DNA from: Centipeda infelix ATCC 43532
GTDB lineage: Bacteria; Bacillota; Negativicutes; Selenomonadales; Selenomonadaceae
Length of the DNA: 64,000 bases
Reading direction: 5' to 3'
NCBI RefSeq assembly: GCF_000234095.1
Contig: NZ_JH376798.1
Coordinates: forward strand, 380,521-444,520
Under the pieces are notes generated by a model. The model worked only from the letters and a program-made list of their open reading frames with translations, was not told where the DNA came from and made no database searches. The position numbers and the translations under genes were made by a program. Below, one piece after another: positions 23,059 through 32,901 of the stretch (positions within the stretch are counted from its first letter, which is position 1; every line of letters starts with the position of its first letter).

Positions 23059-25382
23059 GTGCGCATCAGGGCGGCGATTCCATACATCCTGCGGGAGGCG
23101 CGCGTGCAAGGCGCGCTTTTCGTGTCTCAGGGATTGTGCAGGGCGTGGGGTTCCGCCCCTTTGTCTATCGGCTTGCCGTGCGGTATGGACTGGCGGGATG
23201 CGTGTGGAACGACAGCGCGGGTGTCGGCATCGAGGCGGAGGGGACGGCGGCGGCTCTCGATGCGTTTGCAGAGGACGTGTGCGCGGAGGCTCCGCTTGCG
23301 GCATCCGTAATTGTTGTGACATTTGAGGAGCTCTCGCCGACGGGGGAGCAGGGCTTTCAGATCCTGCCGAGCCCTGCGGGAACGGTCGCGCGGACGCTTG
23401 TCTCACCCGACCTTGCGGTCTGTGCGGACTGCCGCCGTGAGATTTTGTCCGCTGAAAACAGGCGGTACGGCTACGCCTTTACGAACTGTACGAACTGCGG
23501 TCCGCGCTACTCGATCATTCGCGGTGTTCCCTATGACCGTCCGCTGACCTCGATGGCACCGTTTCGGATGTGTCCTGCGTGCCAGCGCGAGTACGATGAC
23601 CCCGCCGACCGTCGCTTTCACGCCCAGCCGAATGCGTGCGCGGTGTGCGGCCCCGCCTACCGTCTCCTTGTCGATGGGGCGGCGCAGGAGGGCGATCCGT
23701 TCGCGCGGGCGCGGGAGATTGTCGCGGCGGGCGGCATTGTTGCGGTCAAGGGCATCGGCGGCTATCATCTGGCGTGCGATGCGCGCAGTGACGCAGCGGT
23801 GCGCCGCCTACGAGCGAGGAAGCACCGCGAGGCGAAGGCCCTCGCCGTGATGGCGGGGTCGATGGAACTGGTGCGGTCGCTGTGCGTCGTCTCCGATGAG
23901 GAGGAGCGGTGGCTCATGTCTCCTGCCGCGCCGATTGTGCTGCTCCATCGGTGCGCGGATGCGTCGGATGCTGTCGCACAGAGCGTTGCGCCGGGGAATG
24001 CGTACCTCGGCGTGCTGCTTCCGTATGCCCCCGTGCATCTGCTTTTGCTTGCGGCAAACGACCTCTGGGTGATGACGAGTGCGAACCTCAGCGGTGCACC
24101 GATGATGTGCGAGGATGATGTTGCCGTGCGGGGGCTTGCGGGAATTGCGGATGCGATTCTCGTGCACAATCGGGAGATCGTGCACCGCGTTGACGATTCG
24201 GTGATGCGCATGACGGCGGGCGGACGGCAGATGATCCGCCGCAGCCGTGGCTTTGCACCAATGCCGCTTGCGCTGCCGTTTGCAAAGGAGCGGGCGGTGC
24301 TTGCGGCCGGGGCGGAGCTGAAGAATACGTTCTGTCTGACGCGCGGGGCGGAGGCGTTTCTGAGCGAGCATATCGGCGATCTGATGGAGCGTTCTGTGCT
24401 CGCGTCGTATGAAGCGACCATTGCACACTACGAGCAGTTCTTTGAGGTACGGCCGGAGGTGCTTGCGGCAGACCTCCATCCTGCCTATCTCTCGGGACAG
24501 TACATGGCGGCGCGTGCCGCACGGGAGGGATTGCCGCTCGTGCGCGTGCAGCACCATCACGCGCACATTGCTGCGGTGCTCGCCGAACACGCCTGTCATG
24601 AGCACGTGCTCGGTGTCGCGCTCGACGGGACGGGGTACGGCGATGACGGTGCTTCGTGGGGCGGGGAGTTTATGGCTGCCGATCTCGCGGACTATGAGCG
24701 GTTGGCGCATTTTGTGTATCTGCCCCTGCCGGGCGGCGACCGTGCGGCAGGGGAGCCGTGGCGGCTCGCGCTGTGGGTGCTCCACGGGATGTACGGCGGG
24801 GATTTGGAAAAATATGCGCCGCAGTTCGCGGCGGAGCTTCCGACAGGATGGGAACTGCTGATGCAGGCGACGACGGCGGGGGTGAATGCACCGCTAACCT
24901 CGAGCGCGGGGCGGATCTTCGATGCGGCGGCGGCACTGCTCGACATTTGCCGCGTAAATGTGTACGAGGGACAGGCGGCAATCGGACTGGAACTCTGTGC
25001 GCGGCGCGCACAGCGGGCGGGCGTTGTGCTGCCGTATCGTATGAACTGCGCGTCTGTGCCGATGACAGTGGACTTTCTGCCTGTGCTGTGCGCGCTCGCG
25101 GACGGTGCGGAGCGACTGACGGCGGAGGAGCGTGCGGGACGTGCGCTTGACTTCCATGTGACGATGGCGGCGGCGGTCGCGGAGATGCTCGGCATTCTGG
25201 CGACGCGGACGGGACTTCGCACGGCGGCGCTCTCGGGTGGTGTGTTCCAGAATGCGCTGCTGCTGGAGAATCTGCTCACGCGTCTCGGCGATTTCCGTGT
25301 GCTCCTGCCGCACAATGCCCCGCCGAACGATGGCGGCATTGCGTATGGGCAGGCGGCGGCGGCACTCGCACGGATGGGATGA
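23055..25382 (+). CDS. hypF: Carbamoyltransferase HypF
   Basis: The ATG at 23055 overlaps the previous stop (ATGA); the longer in-frame ORF upstream is only a shadow of the protease gene. The 775-aa length is typical. Domains in order are acylphosphatase (GIVQGVGFRPFVYRLA near residue 32), paired CxxC zinc fingers (CADCRRE, CTNCG, CPACQ, CAVCG), a YrdC-like domain and a Kae1-like domain with VQHHHAHIAAV. It transfers the carbamoyl group to the HypE C-terminal Cys, the source of the active-site cyanides. Confidence 0.96.
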   Translation: MSAHQGGDSIHPAGGARARRAFRVSGIVQGVGFRPFVYRLAVRYGLAGCVWNDSAGVGIEAEGTAAALDAFAEDVCAEAPLAASVIVVTFEELSPTGEQGFQILPSPAGTVARTLVSPDLAVCADCRREILSAENRRYGYAFTNCTNCGPRYSIIRGVPYDRPLTSMAPFRMCPACQREYDDPADRRFHAQPNACAVCGPAYRLLVDGAAQEGDPFARAREIVAAGGIVAVKGIGGYHLACDARSDAAVRRLRARKHREAKALAVMAGSMELVRSLCVVSDEEERWLMSPAAPIVLLHRCADASDAVAQSVAPGNAYLGVLLPYAPVHLLLLAANDLWVMTSANLSGAPMMCEDDVAVRGLAGIADAILVHNREIVHRVDDSVMRMTAGGRQMIRRSRGFAPMPLALPFAKERAVLAAGAELKNTFCLTRGAEAFLSEHIGDLMERSVLASYEATIAHYEQFFEVRPEVLAADLHPAYLSGQYMAARAAREGLPLVRVQHHHAHIAAVLAEHACHEHVLGVALDGTGYGDDGASWGGEFMAADLADYERLAHFVYLPLPGGDRAAGEPWRLALWVLHGMYGGDLEKYAPQFAAELPTGWELLMQATTAGVNAPLTSSAGRIFDAAAALLDICRVNVYEGQAAIGLELCARRAQRAGVVLPYRMNCASVPMTVDFLPVLCALADGAERLTAEERAGRALDFHVTMAAAVAEMLGILATRTGLRTAALSGGVFQNALLLENLLTRLGDFRVLLPHNAPPNDGGIAYGQAAAALARMG

Positions 25383-25460
25383 TAAAGGTGATTGGAGTTT
25401 TTGATTAGCCTTTGTGCGTGCCCGTCGCGAACGCTTAGTTGCGCAAGTGTTCGTGTGTAT

Positions 25461-25643
25461 GTGCGCAGTGCGTGCTCCTCGCAGAACCCTCGTTACGCAA
25501 GCGGTCATGTGCTTATCTGCCTAAATACCTGCGGATTCCAAACGCGCTTCGCTTGAACGGTTAAAATCCGCAGGGGGCAGAACGCACATTTGTTTCCGCT
25601 TGCTCCACTAGGGTTTGCTACGGAGCATCGCACTGCTTGCGCC
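25461..25643. repeat. Family A fold-back repeat, copy A3
   Basis: The ends pair as TGCGCAGTGCGTGCTCC with the inverse of GGAGCATCGCACTGCTTGCGC, allowing a short bulge. The internal stem is CCTGCGGATT/AATCCGCAGG. It separates hypF from hypC. No gene was seen in 25383-25779. Confidence 0.85.
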
Positions 25644-25661
25644 AGTCTACAGCATAACCAA

Positions 25662-25712
25662 AAGCCTCCCCCGTGGCTACGGGGGGGTGGCACGCGCCAG
25701 CGTGACGGTAGG
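25662..25712. repeat. Family B repeat, copy B3 (short)
   Basis: It contains GCCTCCCCCGTGGCTACGGG and continues through GACGGTAGGGGCGC, similar to other B copies. Confidence 0.6.
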
Positions 25713-25779
25713 GGCGCTTTGAACGCGCAGGGATACGTTTTGATAGAGATGGAATCCAACAAGATTTAGAGGAGAAACT

Positions 25780-26019
25780 ATGTGTTTAGCAGTTCCTGCA
25801 AAAATCGTTGACATACAGGATCAGCTTGCCTCGGTGGAGGTGAGCGGGGTGCGCCGCGCGGCAAGTCTCATGCTGCTGCCCGAGGCGGCGGTGGGGGACT
25901 ATGTGCTCGTCCACGCGGGCTTTGCGATGCAGATTGTTGATAATGAGGAGGCGGAGCGCATCGAGGCTCTGCGGGCGGAGATGCACGGTGCGCCGCGTAC
26001 GGTGGAGAGCATCCCATGA
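25780..26019 (+). CDS. hypC: Hydrogenase maturation chaperone HypC
   Basis: The 79-aa protein starts MCLAVPAKI; Cys2 is the invariant iron ligand. It carries the Fe(CN)2CO precursor with HypD. ATGA overlap with hypD. Confidence 0.95.
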   Translation: MCLAVPAKIVDIQDQLASVEVSGVRRAASLMLLPEAAVGDYVLVHAGFAMQIVDNEEAERIEALRAEMHGAPRTVESIP

Positions 26020-27125
26020 GGAGCGCACAGGACACACGGCAGGCTGCCTCGGAGATCGTTGCGGATCTGCGCCGCATTCTAGCGGCACGGGGTGGGAGCA
26101 TCCGTATCATGGAGGTGTGCGGCACGCACACGGTTGCGATTTTCCGCGCGGGACTGCGGCAGATTCTGCCCGAGGGCATCGAGCTGGTCTCGGGACCCGG
26201 CTGCCCTGTCTGCGTGACGGCGGACGACTACATCGACGCGGCGATTGCGTATGCGGGGATGGCGGATGTCATCATCACGACGTTCGGCGATATGCTGAAG
26301 GTGCCGGGCACGCATGCAAGCCTCGCCGAGGCGCAGGCGCAGGGTGCGGATGTCCGTATCGTCTACTCGCCGCTCGATGCGCTCACGGTCGCAGCAGGAA
26401 ACCCGAGCAAGCAGGTTGTATTCCTTGCCGTCGGCTTCGAGACGACCGCCCCGACCGAGGCTGCGGCGGTGCTCGCGGCAGAGGCGCAGGGGCTCAGGAA
26501 CTTCTTTTTGCTGTCCGCACAAAAGCTCGTCCCGCCCGTGATGCGTGCGCTCCTCGATGGCGGGGAGACGCACGTCGACGGCTTCCTCCTGCCGGGACAC
26601 GTCTCGGTGGTGACGGGGACGGATGCCTTTGCTTTCCTCACGCAGGACTACCATATCCCCGGCGTTGTGGGCGGTTTTGAGCCGCTTGAGATCTTGCGTG
26701 CCCTGCAGATGATCGTGCGTCAGATCGGTGCAGGTGAGGCGCACATTGAGAATGCCTACGAGACGGTTGTGCGGCGGGAGGGCAATCCGGTCGCGCGTGC
26801 GGCAATCGACCGTGTCTACGAACCTGCGGCGGTGCGCTGGCGGGGGCTGGGGGAGATTCCCGCCTCGGGGCTCGTGATGCGGGAGGAATATGCGGCGTTT
26901 GACTTTGCCCGCGTGCGTCCGCTTACACTTGCGGCGGTCGGGGATGGGCGGAACGGATGCCGCTGCGGCGAGGTGCTGCGTGGTGCAATCGTGCCGCGCG
27001 ACTGCGCACTCTTTGGCAGGGCATGTGTGCCGGAGCACGCGATCGGCCCATGCATGGTGTCGGTCGAGGGAACGTGTGCCGCATGGTACAAATACGGAGG
27101 AGGAAAATTCCGCTATGGAGCATGA
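26016..27125 (+). CDS. hypD: Hydrogenase maturation scaffold HypD
   Basis: The 369-aa protein has the diagnostic motifs EVCGTHTVAIFRAGLR near residue 30, GPGCPVCVT, and C-terminal iron-sulfur cysteines (CRCGEVLRG, the CALFG region, CVPEHAIGPCMVS). It builds the Fe(CN)2CO unit with HypC and HypE. It overlaps hypE by 11 nt. Confidence 0.96.
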   Translation: MRSAQDTRQAASEIVADLRRILAARGGSIRIMEVCGTHTVAIFRAGLRQILPEGIELVSGPGCPVCVTADDYIDAAIAYAGMADVIITTFGDMLKVPGTHASLAEAQAQGADVRIVYSPLDALTVAAGNPSKQVVFLAVGFETTAPTEAAAVLAAEAQGLRNFFLLSAQKLVPPVMRALLDGGETHVDGFLLPGHVSVVTGTDAFAFLTQDYHIPGVVGGFEPLEILRALQMIVRQIGAGEAHIENAYETVVRREGNPVARAAIDRVYEPAAVRWRGLGEIPASGLVMREEYAAFDFARVRPLTLAAVGDGRNGCRCGEVLRGAIVPRDCALFGRACVPEHAIGPCMVSVEGTCAAWYKYGGGKFRYGA

Positions 27126-28122
27126 GGTCATCACACTCGCGCACGGCGCGGGCGGACAGGCGGGGCACGCGCTGATGGAGGAGGTCGTGCTGCCGGAGCT
27201 CGGAAATACGATCCTCAATACGCTGCATGACGGTGCCATCCTGCCGAGTGCGGGACGTGTTGCGTTTACCACGGATTCCTATGTTGTGCAGCCGCATTTC
27301 TTCCCCGGCGGCAGCATCGGTCGGCTCGCGGTCTGTGGGACGGTCAACGATCTCGCGATGACGGGCGCTGTGCCGCGCTGGCTCTCGCTCGCCGTGATCC
27401 TCGAGGAGGGCTTCCCGATGGAGACCCTGCGCCGCATTGTGCGCGACATCCGCACGGCAGCGGAGGAGGCGGGCGTTCTCATCGTCACGGGGGATACGAA
27501 GGTCGTGCCGCGCGGCTGCGGCGACGGCATCTACATCAACACGGCGGGTGTTGGAGAGCTGATCGAGGGTGTGGACATCGCTCCGACGAACATCAAGGCG
27601 GGCATGGACATCATCGTCTCGGGTACGCTCGGCGACCATGCGGCTACGGTCATGGCGGCACGGCACAATCTGACGCTGCCGCCCGAGATCATGAGCGACA
27701 GTGCGCCGCTCTGCCATCTGACGGCGGCGATGCTCGCGGCGGCGCCGTCCATCGCCGTCTTGCGTGACCCAACGCGCGGCGGTGTGGCGGCATCGCTGAA
27801 CGAACTGGCGGATGCGGCGGGTGTCGGCATCCTACTGGACGAGGCTGCGATTCCCGTGCATCCCGCCGTGGAGGGGGTCTGTGTCATCCTCGGATTCGAC
27901 CCGCTCACACTCGCGAACGAGGGGAAGCTTCTCGCCTTTGTCCCGCCCGAAGACACAGAGCGCGTACTCGCGGTGATGCACGCCGATCCGCATGGACGCG
28001 CGGCGTGTGTCATCGGACACACGACGGCGGAAGCACCCGGATCGGTCGGGCTGCGTACCGCACTCGGCGGCATCCGTGTCGTAGATCTGCCGCTCGGAGA
28101 GCTTGTGCCGCGCATTTGCTGA
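27115..28122 (+). CDS. hypE: Hydrogenase maturation protein HypE
   Basis: The start is ATG 27115 after GGAGGAGG. The 335-aa protein is an AIR-synthase-like ATPase starting ITLAHGAGG and ending PRIC. The C-terminal Cys is the residue carbamoylated by HypF and dehydrated to thiocyanate. It is the last gene of the hydrogenase locus. Confidence 0.96.
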   Translation: MEHEVITLAHGAGGQAGHALMEEVVLPELGNTILNTLHDGAILPSAGRVAFTTDSYVVQPHFFPGGSIGRLAVCGTVNDLAMTGAVPRWLSLAVILEEGFPMETLRRIVRDIRTAAEEAGVLIVTGDTKVVPRGCGDGIYINTAGVGELIEGVDIAPTNIKAGMDIIVSGTLGDHAATVMAARHNLTLPPEIMSDSAPLCHLTAAMLAAAPSIAVLRDPTRGGVAASLNELADAAGVGILLDEAAIPVHPAVEGVCVILGFDPLTLANEGKLLAFVPPEDTERVLAVMHADPHGRAACVIGHTTAEAPGSVGLRTALGGIRVVDLPLGELVPRIC

Positions 28123-28134
28123 GAGGGGACCTAC

Positions 28135-28303
28135 CTAGGGAAGCACTGATAAATTCAGCCGCGCCATCTTGACGCATCTTTTTTGCCCGCACTTCGTCGG
28201 CAAATCCTCCACATAGCTTTGGCTATGCGTCCGGTTTGCCTCCTTGTTCGGACGAAAAATCTACGCCAATCTGACGGACTTCATTTTATCAGCGATTCCC
28301 TAG
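28135..28303. repeat. Family D repeat, copy D2 (intact, MITE-like)
   Basis: The 169-bp element has terminal inverted repeats: CTAGGGAAGCACTGATAAA left, and the inverse of the right end CTAGGGAATCGCTGATAAA, matching at 17 of 19 positions. A long imperfect central hairpin lies at about 28199-28240. It starts 12 nt after the hypE stop. Full-length similarity to the rrn leader at 63328-63495 in the opposite orientation is described in the findings. Confidence 0.85.
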
Positions 28304-28304
28304 A

Positions 28305-28366
28305 AGCCTCCCCCGTGCGACACGGGGGAGGGGGACCATGCGCAGCATGGTGGAAGGGGCGCCATG
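28305..28366. repeat. Family B repeat, copy B4
   Basis: It starts GCCTCCCCCGTGCGACACGG and ends GGTGGAAGGGGCGC, directly abutting D2. Confidence 0.7.
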
Positions 28367-28405
28367 AACGACATAGGCTATCTACCGTCAGAGAGTCGCA
28401 ATAGC

Positions 28406-28472
28406 CACAAGCGCCCCTATCGTCACGCCTATGGCGTGCCACTTCCCCCGCTTCGGCGGGGGAAGCCGATCA
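28406..28472. repeat. Family B repeat, copy B5 (inverted)
   Basis: It starts AAGCGCCCCTATCGTCACGC and ends at a CTTCGGCGGGGGAAGCC core. Opposite orientation to B4. Confidence 0.65.
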
Positions 28473-28496
28473 TTGCGTGCCCTGTTTTCTACGCAC

Positions 28497-28533
28497 GAAA
28501 AAAGCGGGTAGTGGTCAGCCGCCCGCTTTTTTT
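28497..28533. terminator. Bidirectional terminator between hypE and the 54-aa gene
   Basis: AAAAAAAGCGGG (28497-28508) pairs with CCCGCTTTTTTT (28522-28533) around a 13-nt loop, giving T runs on both strands. It can end both the hydrogenase operon and the leftward 54-aa gene. Confidence 0.82.
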
Positions 28534-28612
28534 CTTGAAGAATCGCTGAGAACCTAGCCTTTCTCCCCGATTCTTCCCTTATCTATCTGTAGTGGGATGA
28601 TAGTAAGCTGTA

Positions 28613-28777
28613 TTACTTCGTGAGATGCACGTCGGGGATCTCAACCTCGTGGTGTGTGTCCGGGTCGACGTTGGCGTACACGCCCGGCTTCGTCTCGAAC
28701 GCCTTGAGATTGTCCGCATTCGCCTCGAGTATATCCTTGACGAACTGTTCCACCGCATCTGCAAAATAGACTGCCAT
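28613..28777 (-). CDS. Small acidic hypothetical protein (54 aa)
   Basis: The reading frame starts at ATG 28777 after AAAAGGGGAA and ends at TAA 28613. The product begins MAVYFADAVEQFVKDI and ends DVHLTK. It is acidic, with no membrane segment or signal peptide. The good ribosome site, sensible composition and shared terminator support a real gene. It is divergent from the LysR gene and may be its target; this is inferred from position only. Confidence 0.65.
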   Translation of the reverse strand: MAVYFADAVEQFVKDILEANADNLKAFETKPGVYANVDPDTHHEVEIPDVHLTK

Positions 28778-29000
28778 GATAATTCCCCTTTTCTATCTAT
28801 ATGTCTGTGCCGCAGCACGTATTTAACTGCCTGTAATGTAGCACTTTTTTTCGCCCCTGAAAAATATTCCTTTTTGATAAAACGATAGAGAGAAACTATA
28901 AAATTTTTTTATTTGACTGTGACATTTGCGCTGTTCAGCACACCCAATATATAGTAAACTAATAACGGAATAGTTCTTGTGAATAGGGTGAGTGAGTAGT

Positions 29001-29936
29001 ATGAGTTGGGAGATGAGTCGGATGACGTTGGTTCAGATGCGGTATTTCTACGAGGTCTGTCAGTGGCAGAACATCACGAAGGCGGCGGAGCACCTGCACG
29101 TCTCACAGCCGACCGTTACCGTCGCCATGCAGGCACTTGAGGCGGAGACGGGGCTGAACTTGTTCCACCGCGAGGGGCGTAAGATTACGGTGACGACGGA
29201 CGGGGCGAAACTTCTCGGCAAGGTCTCCTACATCCTCACGGAGGTCGCACGTCTCGACGATGAGATTCGCGACATGGCGCACCGCCACGCGAAGGTGCGG
29301 ATTGCGATGCCGCTGCAGCTTGGCGTCGTCTTCCTGCCGCATATTCTCGGCGACTTTCGCCGCGAGCACCCCGAGATCGACCTCGAGATCATCGAGACGG
29401 GCGGCGTGAGCGCCCTGCAGATGGTTGAGGAGGAAAAGCTCGACTTTGCCCTGACGAACTACACCGTCGATTTCAGTGCACGCCTGACGTACGCAAAGCT
29501 CTTTGACTGCGAGTGCACCTTTGTCACGCGAACGGATCACCCCTTTGCGGAGCGGCATTCGCTCAGCATCACGGATCTCAGGGATGAGCCGCTCATCATG
29601 CTCGACAGCAATTTCTTCGTCGATCGCCTTGTGCAGGATGCCTATGGGCGCGCGGGCGAAAAGCCGAACGTCGTCCATTACTCGCCCTACCTCCATACCG
29701 TCAAGAACCTCGTGCACGCAGGTATCGGCTCGACCTTCCTCGCGCGGCCGTCCGTGCTGCCGACGGACAACTTCGTCCAGATCCCGCTGATTGATCCCAT
29801 CTTTATTAACAGCGGCCTCGTCACAAAGAAGGGACGCCAGACCTTCGACGACGTGCGGCTCGTCATGAACTACCTGCGCGGTTTGACAAAGGAACTGCTC
29901 GGAGGCGGGAAGAAGACCCCGCACGGTGACAGATGA
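29001..29936 (+). CDS. LysR-family transcriptional regulator
   Basis: The start at ATG 29001 is preferred (GGTGAG 8 nt upstream); a GTG at 28992 and an ATG at 29013 are alternatives. The protein of about 311 aa has an N-terminal winged HTH (YFYEVCQWQNITKAAEHL, VSQPTVTVAM, LFHREGR) and a LysR substrate-binding domain. The inducer is unknown. The 28778-29000 gap between it and the divergent 54-aa gene probably holds the operator. A terminator hairpin follows the gene. Confidence 0.88.
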   Translation: MSWEMSRMTLVQMRYFYEVCQWQNITKAAEHLHVSQPTVTVAMQALEAETGLNLFHREGRKITVTTDGAKLLGKVSYILTEVARLDDEIRDMAHRHAKVRIAMPLQLGVVFLPHILGDFRREHPEIDLEIIETGGVSALQMVEEEKLDFALTNYTVDFSARLTYAKLFDCECTFVTRTDHPFAERHSLSITDLRDEPLIMLDSNFFVDRLVQDAYGRAGEKPNVVHYSPYLHTVKNLVHAGIGSTFLARPSVLPTDNFVQIPLIDPIFINSGLVTKKGRQTFDDVRLVMNYLRGLTKELLGGGKKTPHGDR

Positions 29937-29948
29937 CTTATCGCCCCA

Positions 29949-29984
29949 CCCCGCCCTTGCAACATTTAGTATGCAAAGGCGGGG
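29949..29984 (+). terminator. Hairpin terminator after the LysR gene
   Basis: The 13-nt arms CCCCGCCCTTGCA and TGCAAAGGCGGGG pair with one mismatch around a 10-nt loop. The T-tract is weak (GCTTTGTGTT). Confidence 0.65.
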
Positions 29985-29993
29985 GCTTTGTGT

Positions 29994-29999
29994 TATAAT
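29994..29999 (+). promoter_or_regulatory. -10 element of the secA promoter
   Basis: TATAAT lies about 85 nt upstream of the secA start. No strong -35 was seen, so it is a partial call. Confidence 0.4.
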
Positions 30000-30083
30000 G
30001 AAACGAATACTGTCTTGGCGCAGGTTTTTTTGCGTGCGCTATTATCATAGATCCACAGCACAGACATAGGAGTGTGAAACTAC

Positions 30084-32729
30084 TTGTTCGGAATATCTTC
30101 GATTCTCAAACGCTTCCTTGGCGACAACAATGACAAGGAGATTGCCCGCTACCGTGGCATTGTTGAGCAGATCAACGCGCTCGAGCCAACGATGATGAAC
30201 CTCACGGATGACAAACTCACGGGTTACACGCGCAAATTTCGCGAGCAGCTCGCAGAGGGCGTGACGATGGAGGAGATCCTGCCAGAGGCGTTTGCCGTCG
30301 TGCGCGAGACCTCGCGCCGCGTGCTCGGTATGCGGCATTTTGACGTGCAGATGATCGGCGGCATCTGTCTCCACGAGGGGCGGATTGCAGAGATGCGTAC
30401 GGGCGAAGGCAAGACCCTCGTCGCGACGACAGCGGTCTATCTGAACGCGCTGGAGGGCAAGGGGGTCCACGTCGTCACGGTCAATGACTACCTCGCACGC
30501 CGCGACAGCGAGTGGATGGGCAAGCTCTATCGCTACCTCGGACTTTCGGTCGGGCTCATCGCGCACAACATGGATTTCCCCGAGCGCAAGGCGGCGTATG
30601 CGGCAGACGTGACGTTCGGCACGAACAACGAGTTCGGCTTTGACTACCTGCGCGACAACATGGTACTCTCCGAGGCGCAGATGGTGCAGCGTCCGCTGCA
30701 CTACGCCATCGTGGACGAGGTGGACTCCATCCTCATCGACGAGGCGCGCACGCCGCTCATCATCTCGGGACCGGGCACGAAGTCCACGGACAACTACCGC
30801 GTCATGGCGGAGGCGGTGCGCCACCTGAAGGAGGGCGAGGACTACACAGTCGACGAGAAGCAGAAGACCGTCGCGCCCGCCGACTCTGCCGTACCCAAAA
30901 TTGAAAAAATCGTCGGCATCACGAACCTCTACGCCCCCGAGAACATCGAGCTCTCGCACTGCTTCACGGCGGCACTGCGTGCGAAGGCACTGATGCACCG
31001 CGACCGCGACTATGTCGTGCGGAACGACGAGATCGTCATCGTGGATGAGTTCACAGGTCGACTGATGGAGGGCCGTCGCTACTCCGACGGGCTTCATCAG
31101 GCGATCGAGGCGAAGGAGGGCGTGAAGATCCAGCGCGAGTCGCAGACCCTCGCGAGCATCACCTTCCAGAACTACTTCCGCATGTACGACAAGCTCGCGG
31201 GCATGACGGGCACGGCAAAGACCGAGGAGAATGAGTTCCTCAAGATCTACAATTTGCCCGTCATCGTCATCCCGACGAACAAGCCCGTGCAGCGCATCGA
31301 CGAGCCGGATGTCATCTACAAGACGAAGGCGGCGAAGTACCGCGCCGTCGGCAGAGCCGTCAAGGAGATCCACGAGACGGGGCAGCCGATCCTCATCGGT
31401 ACGACCTCGATTACGCAGTCCGAGGAGATGTCGAACGTCCTCAAGAAAAACGGCATTCCGCACGTCGTTCTGAATGCGAAGTTCCACGAAAAGGAAGCGG
31501 AGATTGTCGCAAATGCGGGGCAAAAGGGCGCGGTTACCATCGCCACGAATATGGCGGGACGCGGCACGGACATTAAGCTCGGCGAGGGCGTTGAGGCACT
31601 TGGCGGACTCTACATTGTCGGTACAGAACGCCACGAATCGCGGCGCATTGACAATCAGCTGCGCGGACGTTCGGGGCGTCAGGGCGACCCCGGCGCGTCG
31701 AAGTTCTTCCTCTCGCTCGAGGACGATCTGATGCGCCTGTTTGCCTCCGACCGCATCGCGGGCATCATGGACCGCCTCGGAATGGAGGAGGACGAGCCGA
31801 TCGAGCACGCGATCATCACGCGCTCCATCGAGCACGCACAGAAGAAGGTCGAGGCGCGCAACTTCGACATCCGCAAGCACGTCCTCGAGTACGACGATGT
31901 CATGAATCAGCAGCGCGAGGTCATCTACGGTGAGCGCAGGAAGATCCTCAAGGGGGAGAACCTGCGCGAGAACATCCTTGCGATGGTGAAGCACATCATC
32001 AAGGACGAGATGACGCAGTACGCGAACGAGAAGCTCTACCCCGAGGAGTGGCAGCTGGACGCGCTCATCGAGGACGCGGAGAAGGTGTACGCACCTGCGG
32101 GACGCTTGAAAAAAGCGGAACTCGAAGCACTCGCGCGCGACGAGATCCAGGAGGAGCTCGAAAAGGTCGCCGAGGAGGGGTACAAGAACCGTGAGCTGAT
32201 GTTCGGCGAGGAGAATATGCGCGAGCTGGAGAAGGTCGTCATGCTCCGCGTCGTCGATCAGAAATGGATGGATCACCTCGATCATATGGATATGTTGCGT
32301 GAGGGGATCAACCTGCGCGCGTATGGACAACGCAATCCTCTTGTCGAGTATAAGATTGAGGCTCTCACGATGTTCGAGGAGATGGAGGCATCCATCATGG
32401 ATCAGATCGCCTCGCTCATGTACCATGTGAGCATCGTGACCCCGCAGTCTGCGCCGCCCGCTGCTCCTGTGGCGGAGGATGGCACGCCGCGTCCCGCACC
32501 CGTCATGGATGAGGGCGCACAGCGCCGCGCAGAGCAGCTGCTCGCACACGAGCGGTCAAAGCTCGAGGATCACCTCTCGACCGCACGTGCCTCGCACGGC
32601 GACGAGTCTGTTCCCGCCGAGGCAAAGTCGGCGAAGAAGGACGAGGACGGCAAGAAGGTCGGGCGCAACGACCCGTGTCCCTGCGGCAGCGGCAAGAAGT
32701 ATAAGAACTGCCACGGGAAGGATAAGTAG
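30084..32729 (+). CDS. secA: Preprotein translocase ATPase SecA
   Basis: The TTG start is preceded by ATAGGAG at rather long spacing. The 881-aa protein has the SecA motor (MRTGEGKTL Walker A near residue 107; [16 protein letters not shown]), the [13 protein letters not shown] helicase motif and a C-terminal zinc-binding tail ([16 protein letters not shown]). It drives Sec export at the inner membrane. prfB lies downstream, as in many bacteria. Confidence 0.98.
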   Translation: MFGISSILKRFLGDNNDKEIARYRGIVEQINALEPTMMNLTDDKLTGYTRKFREQLAEGVTMEEILPEAFAVVRETSRRVLGMRHFDVQMIGGICLHEGRIAEMRTGEGKTLVATTAVYLNALEGKGVHVVTVNDYLARRDSEWMGKLYRYLGLSVGLIAHNMDFPERKAAYAADVTFGTNNEFGFDYLRDNMVLSEAQMVQRPLHYAIVDEVDSILIDEARTPLIISGPGTKSTDNYRVMAEAVRHLKEGEDYTVDEKQKTVAPADSAVPKIEKIVGITNLYAPENIELSHCFTAALRAKALMHRDRDYVVRNDEIVIVDEFTGRLMEGRRYSDGLHQAIEAKEGVKIQRESQTLASITFQNYFRMYDKLAGMTGTAKTEENEFLKIYNLPVIVIPTNKPVQRIDEPDVIYKTKAAKYRAVGRAVKEIHETGQPILIGTTSITQSEEMSNVLKKNGIPHVVLNAKFHEKEAEIVANAGQKGAVTIATNMAGRGTDIKLGEGVEALGGLYIVGTERHESRRIDNQLRGRSGRQGDPGASKFFLSLEDDLMRLFASDRIAGIMDRLGMEEDEPIEHAIITRSIEHAQKKVEARNFDIRKHVLEYDDVMNQQREVIYGERRKILKGENLRENILAMVKHIIKDEMTQYANEKLYPEEWQLDALIEDAEKVYAPAGRLKKAELEALARDEIQEELEKVAEEGYKNRELMFGEENMRELEKVVMLRVVDQKWMDHLDHMDMLREGINLRAYGQRNPLVEYKIEALTMFEEMEASIMDQIASLMYHVSIVTPQSAPPAAPVAEDGTPRPAPVMDEGAQRRAEQLLAHERSKLEDHLSTARASHGDESVPAEAKSAKKDEDGKKVGRNDPCPCGSGKKYKNCHGKDK

Positions 32730-32777
32730 GGATAGACTAGGATTCGCTTTTGGACAATACATCGTTCCCTTCGCGCC

Positions 32778-32852
32778 CAAAGCCTCCCTCGTCGGTACGG
32801 GGGAGGTGGCGAACGGAGTGAGCCGGTGGGGGCGCTTTGAACGGTTCGTTGT
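32778..32852. repeat. Family B repeat, copy B6
   Basis: It contains AGCCTCCCTCGTCGGTACGG and ends AGCCGGTGGGGGCGCTTTGA, in the secA-prfB gap. Confidence 0.7.
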
Positions 32853-32901
32853 TACATCACGTTGAACAGGAAACAGGGATTTACATTTTAAGGAAAAAAC
32901 A

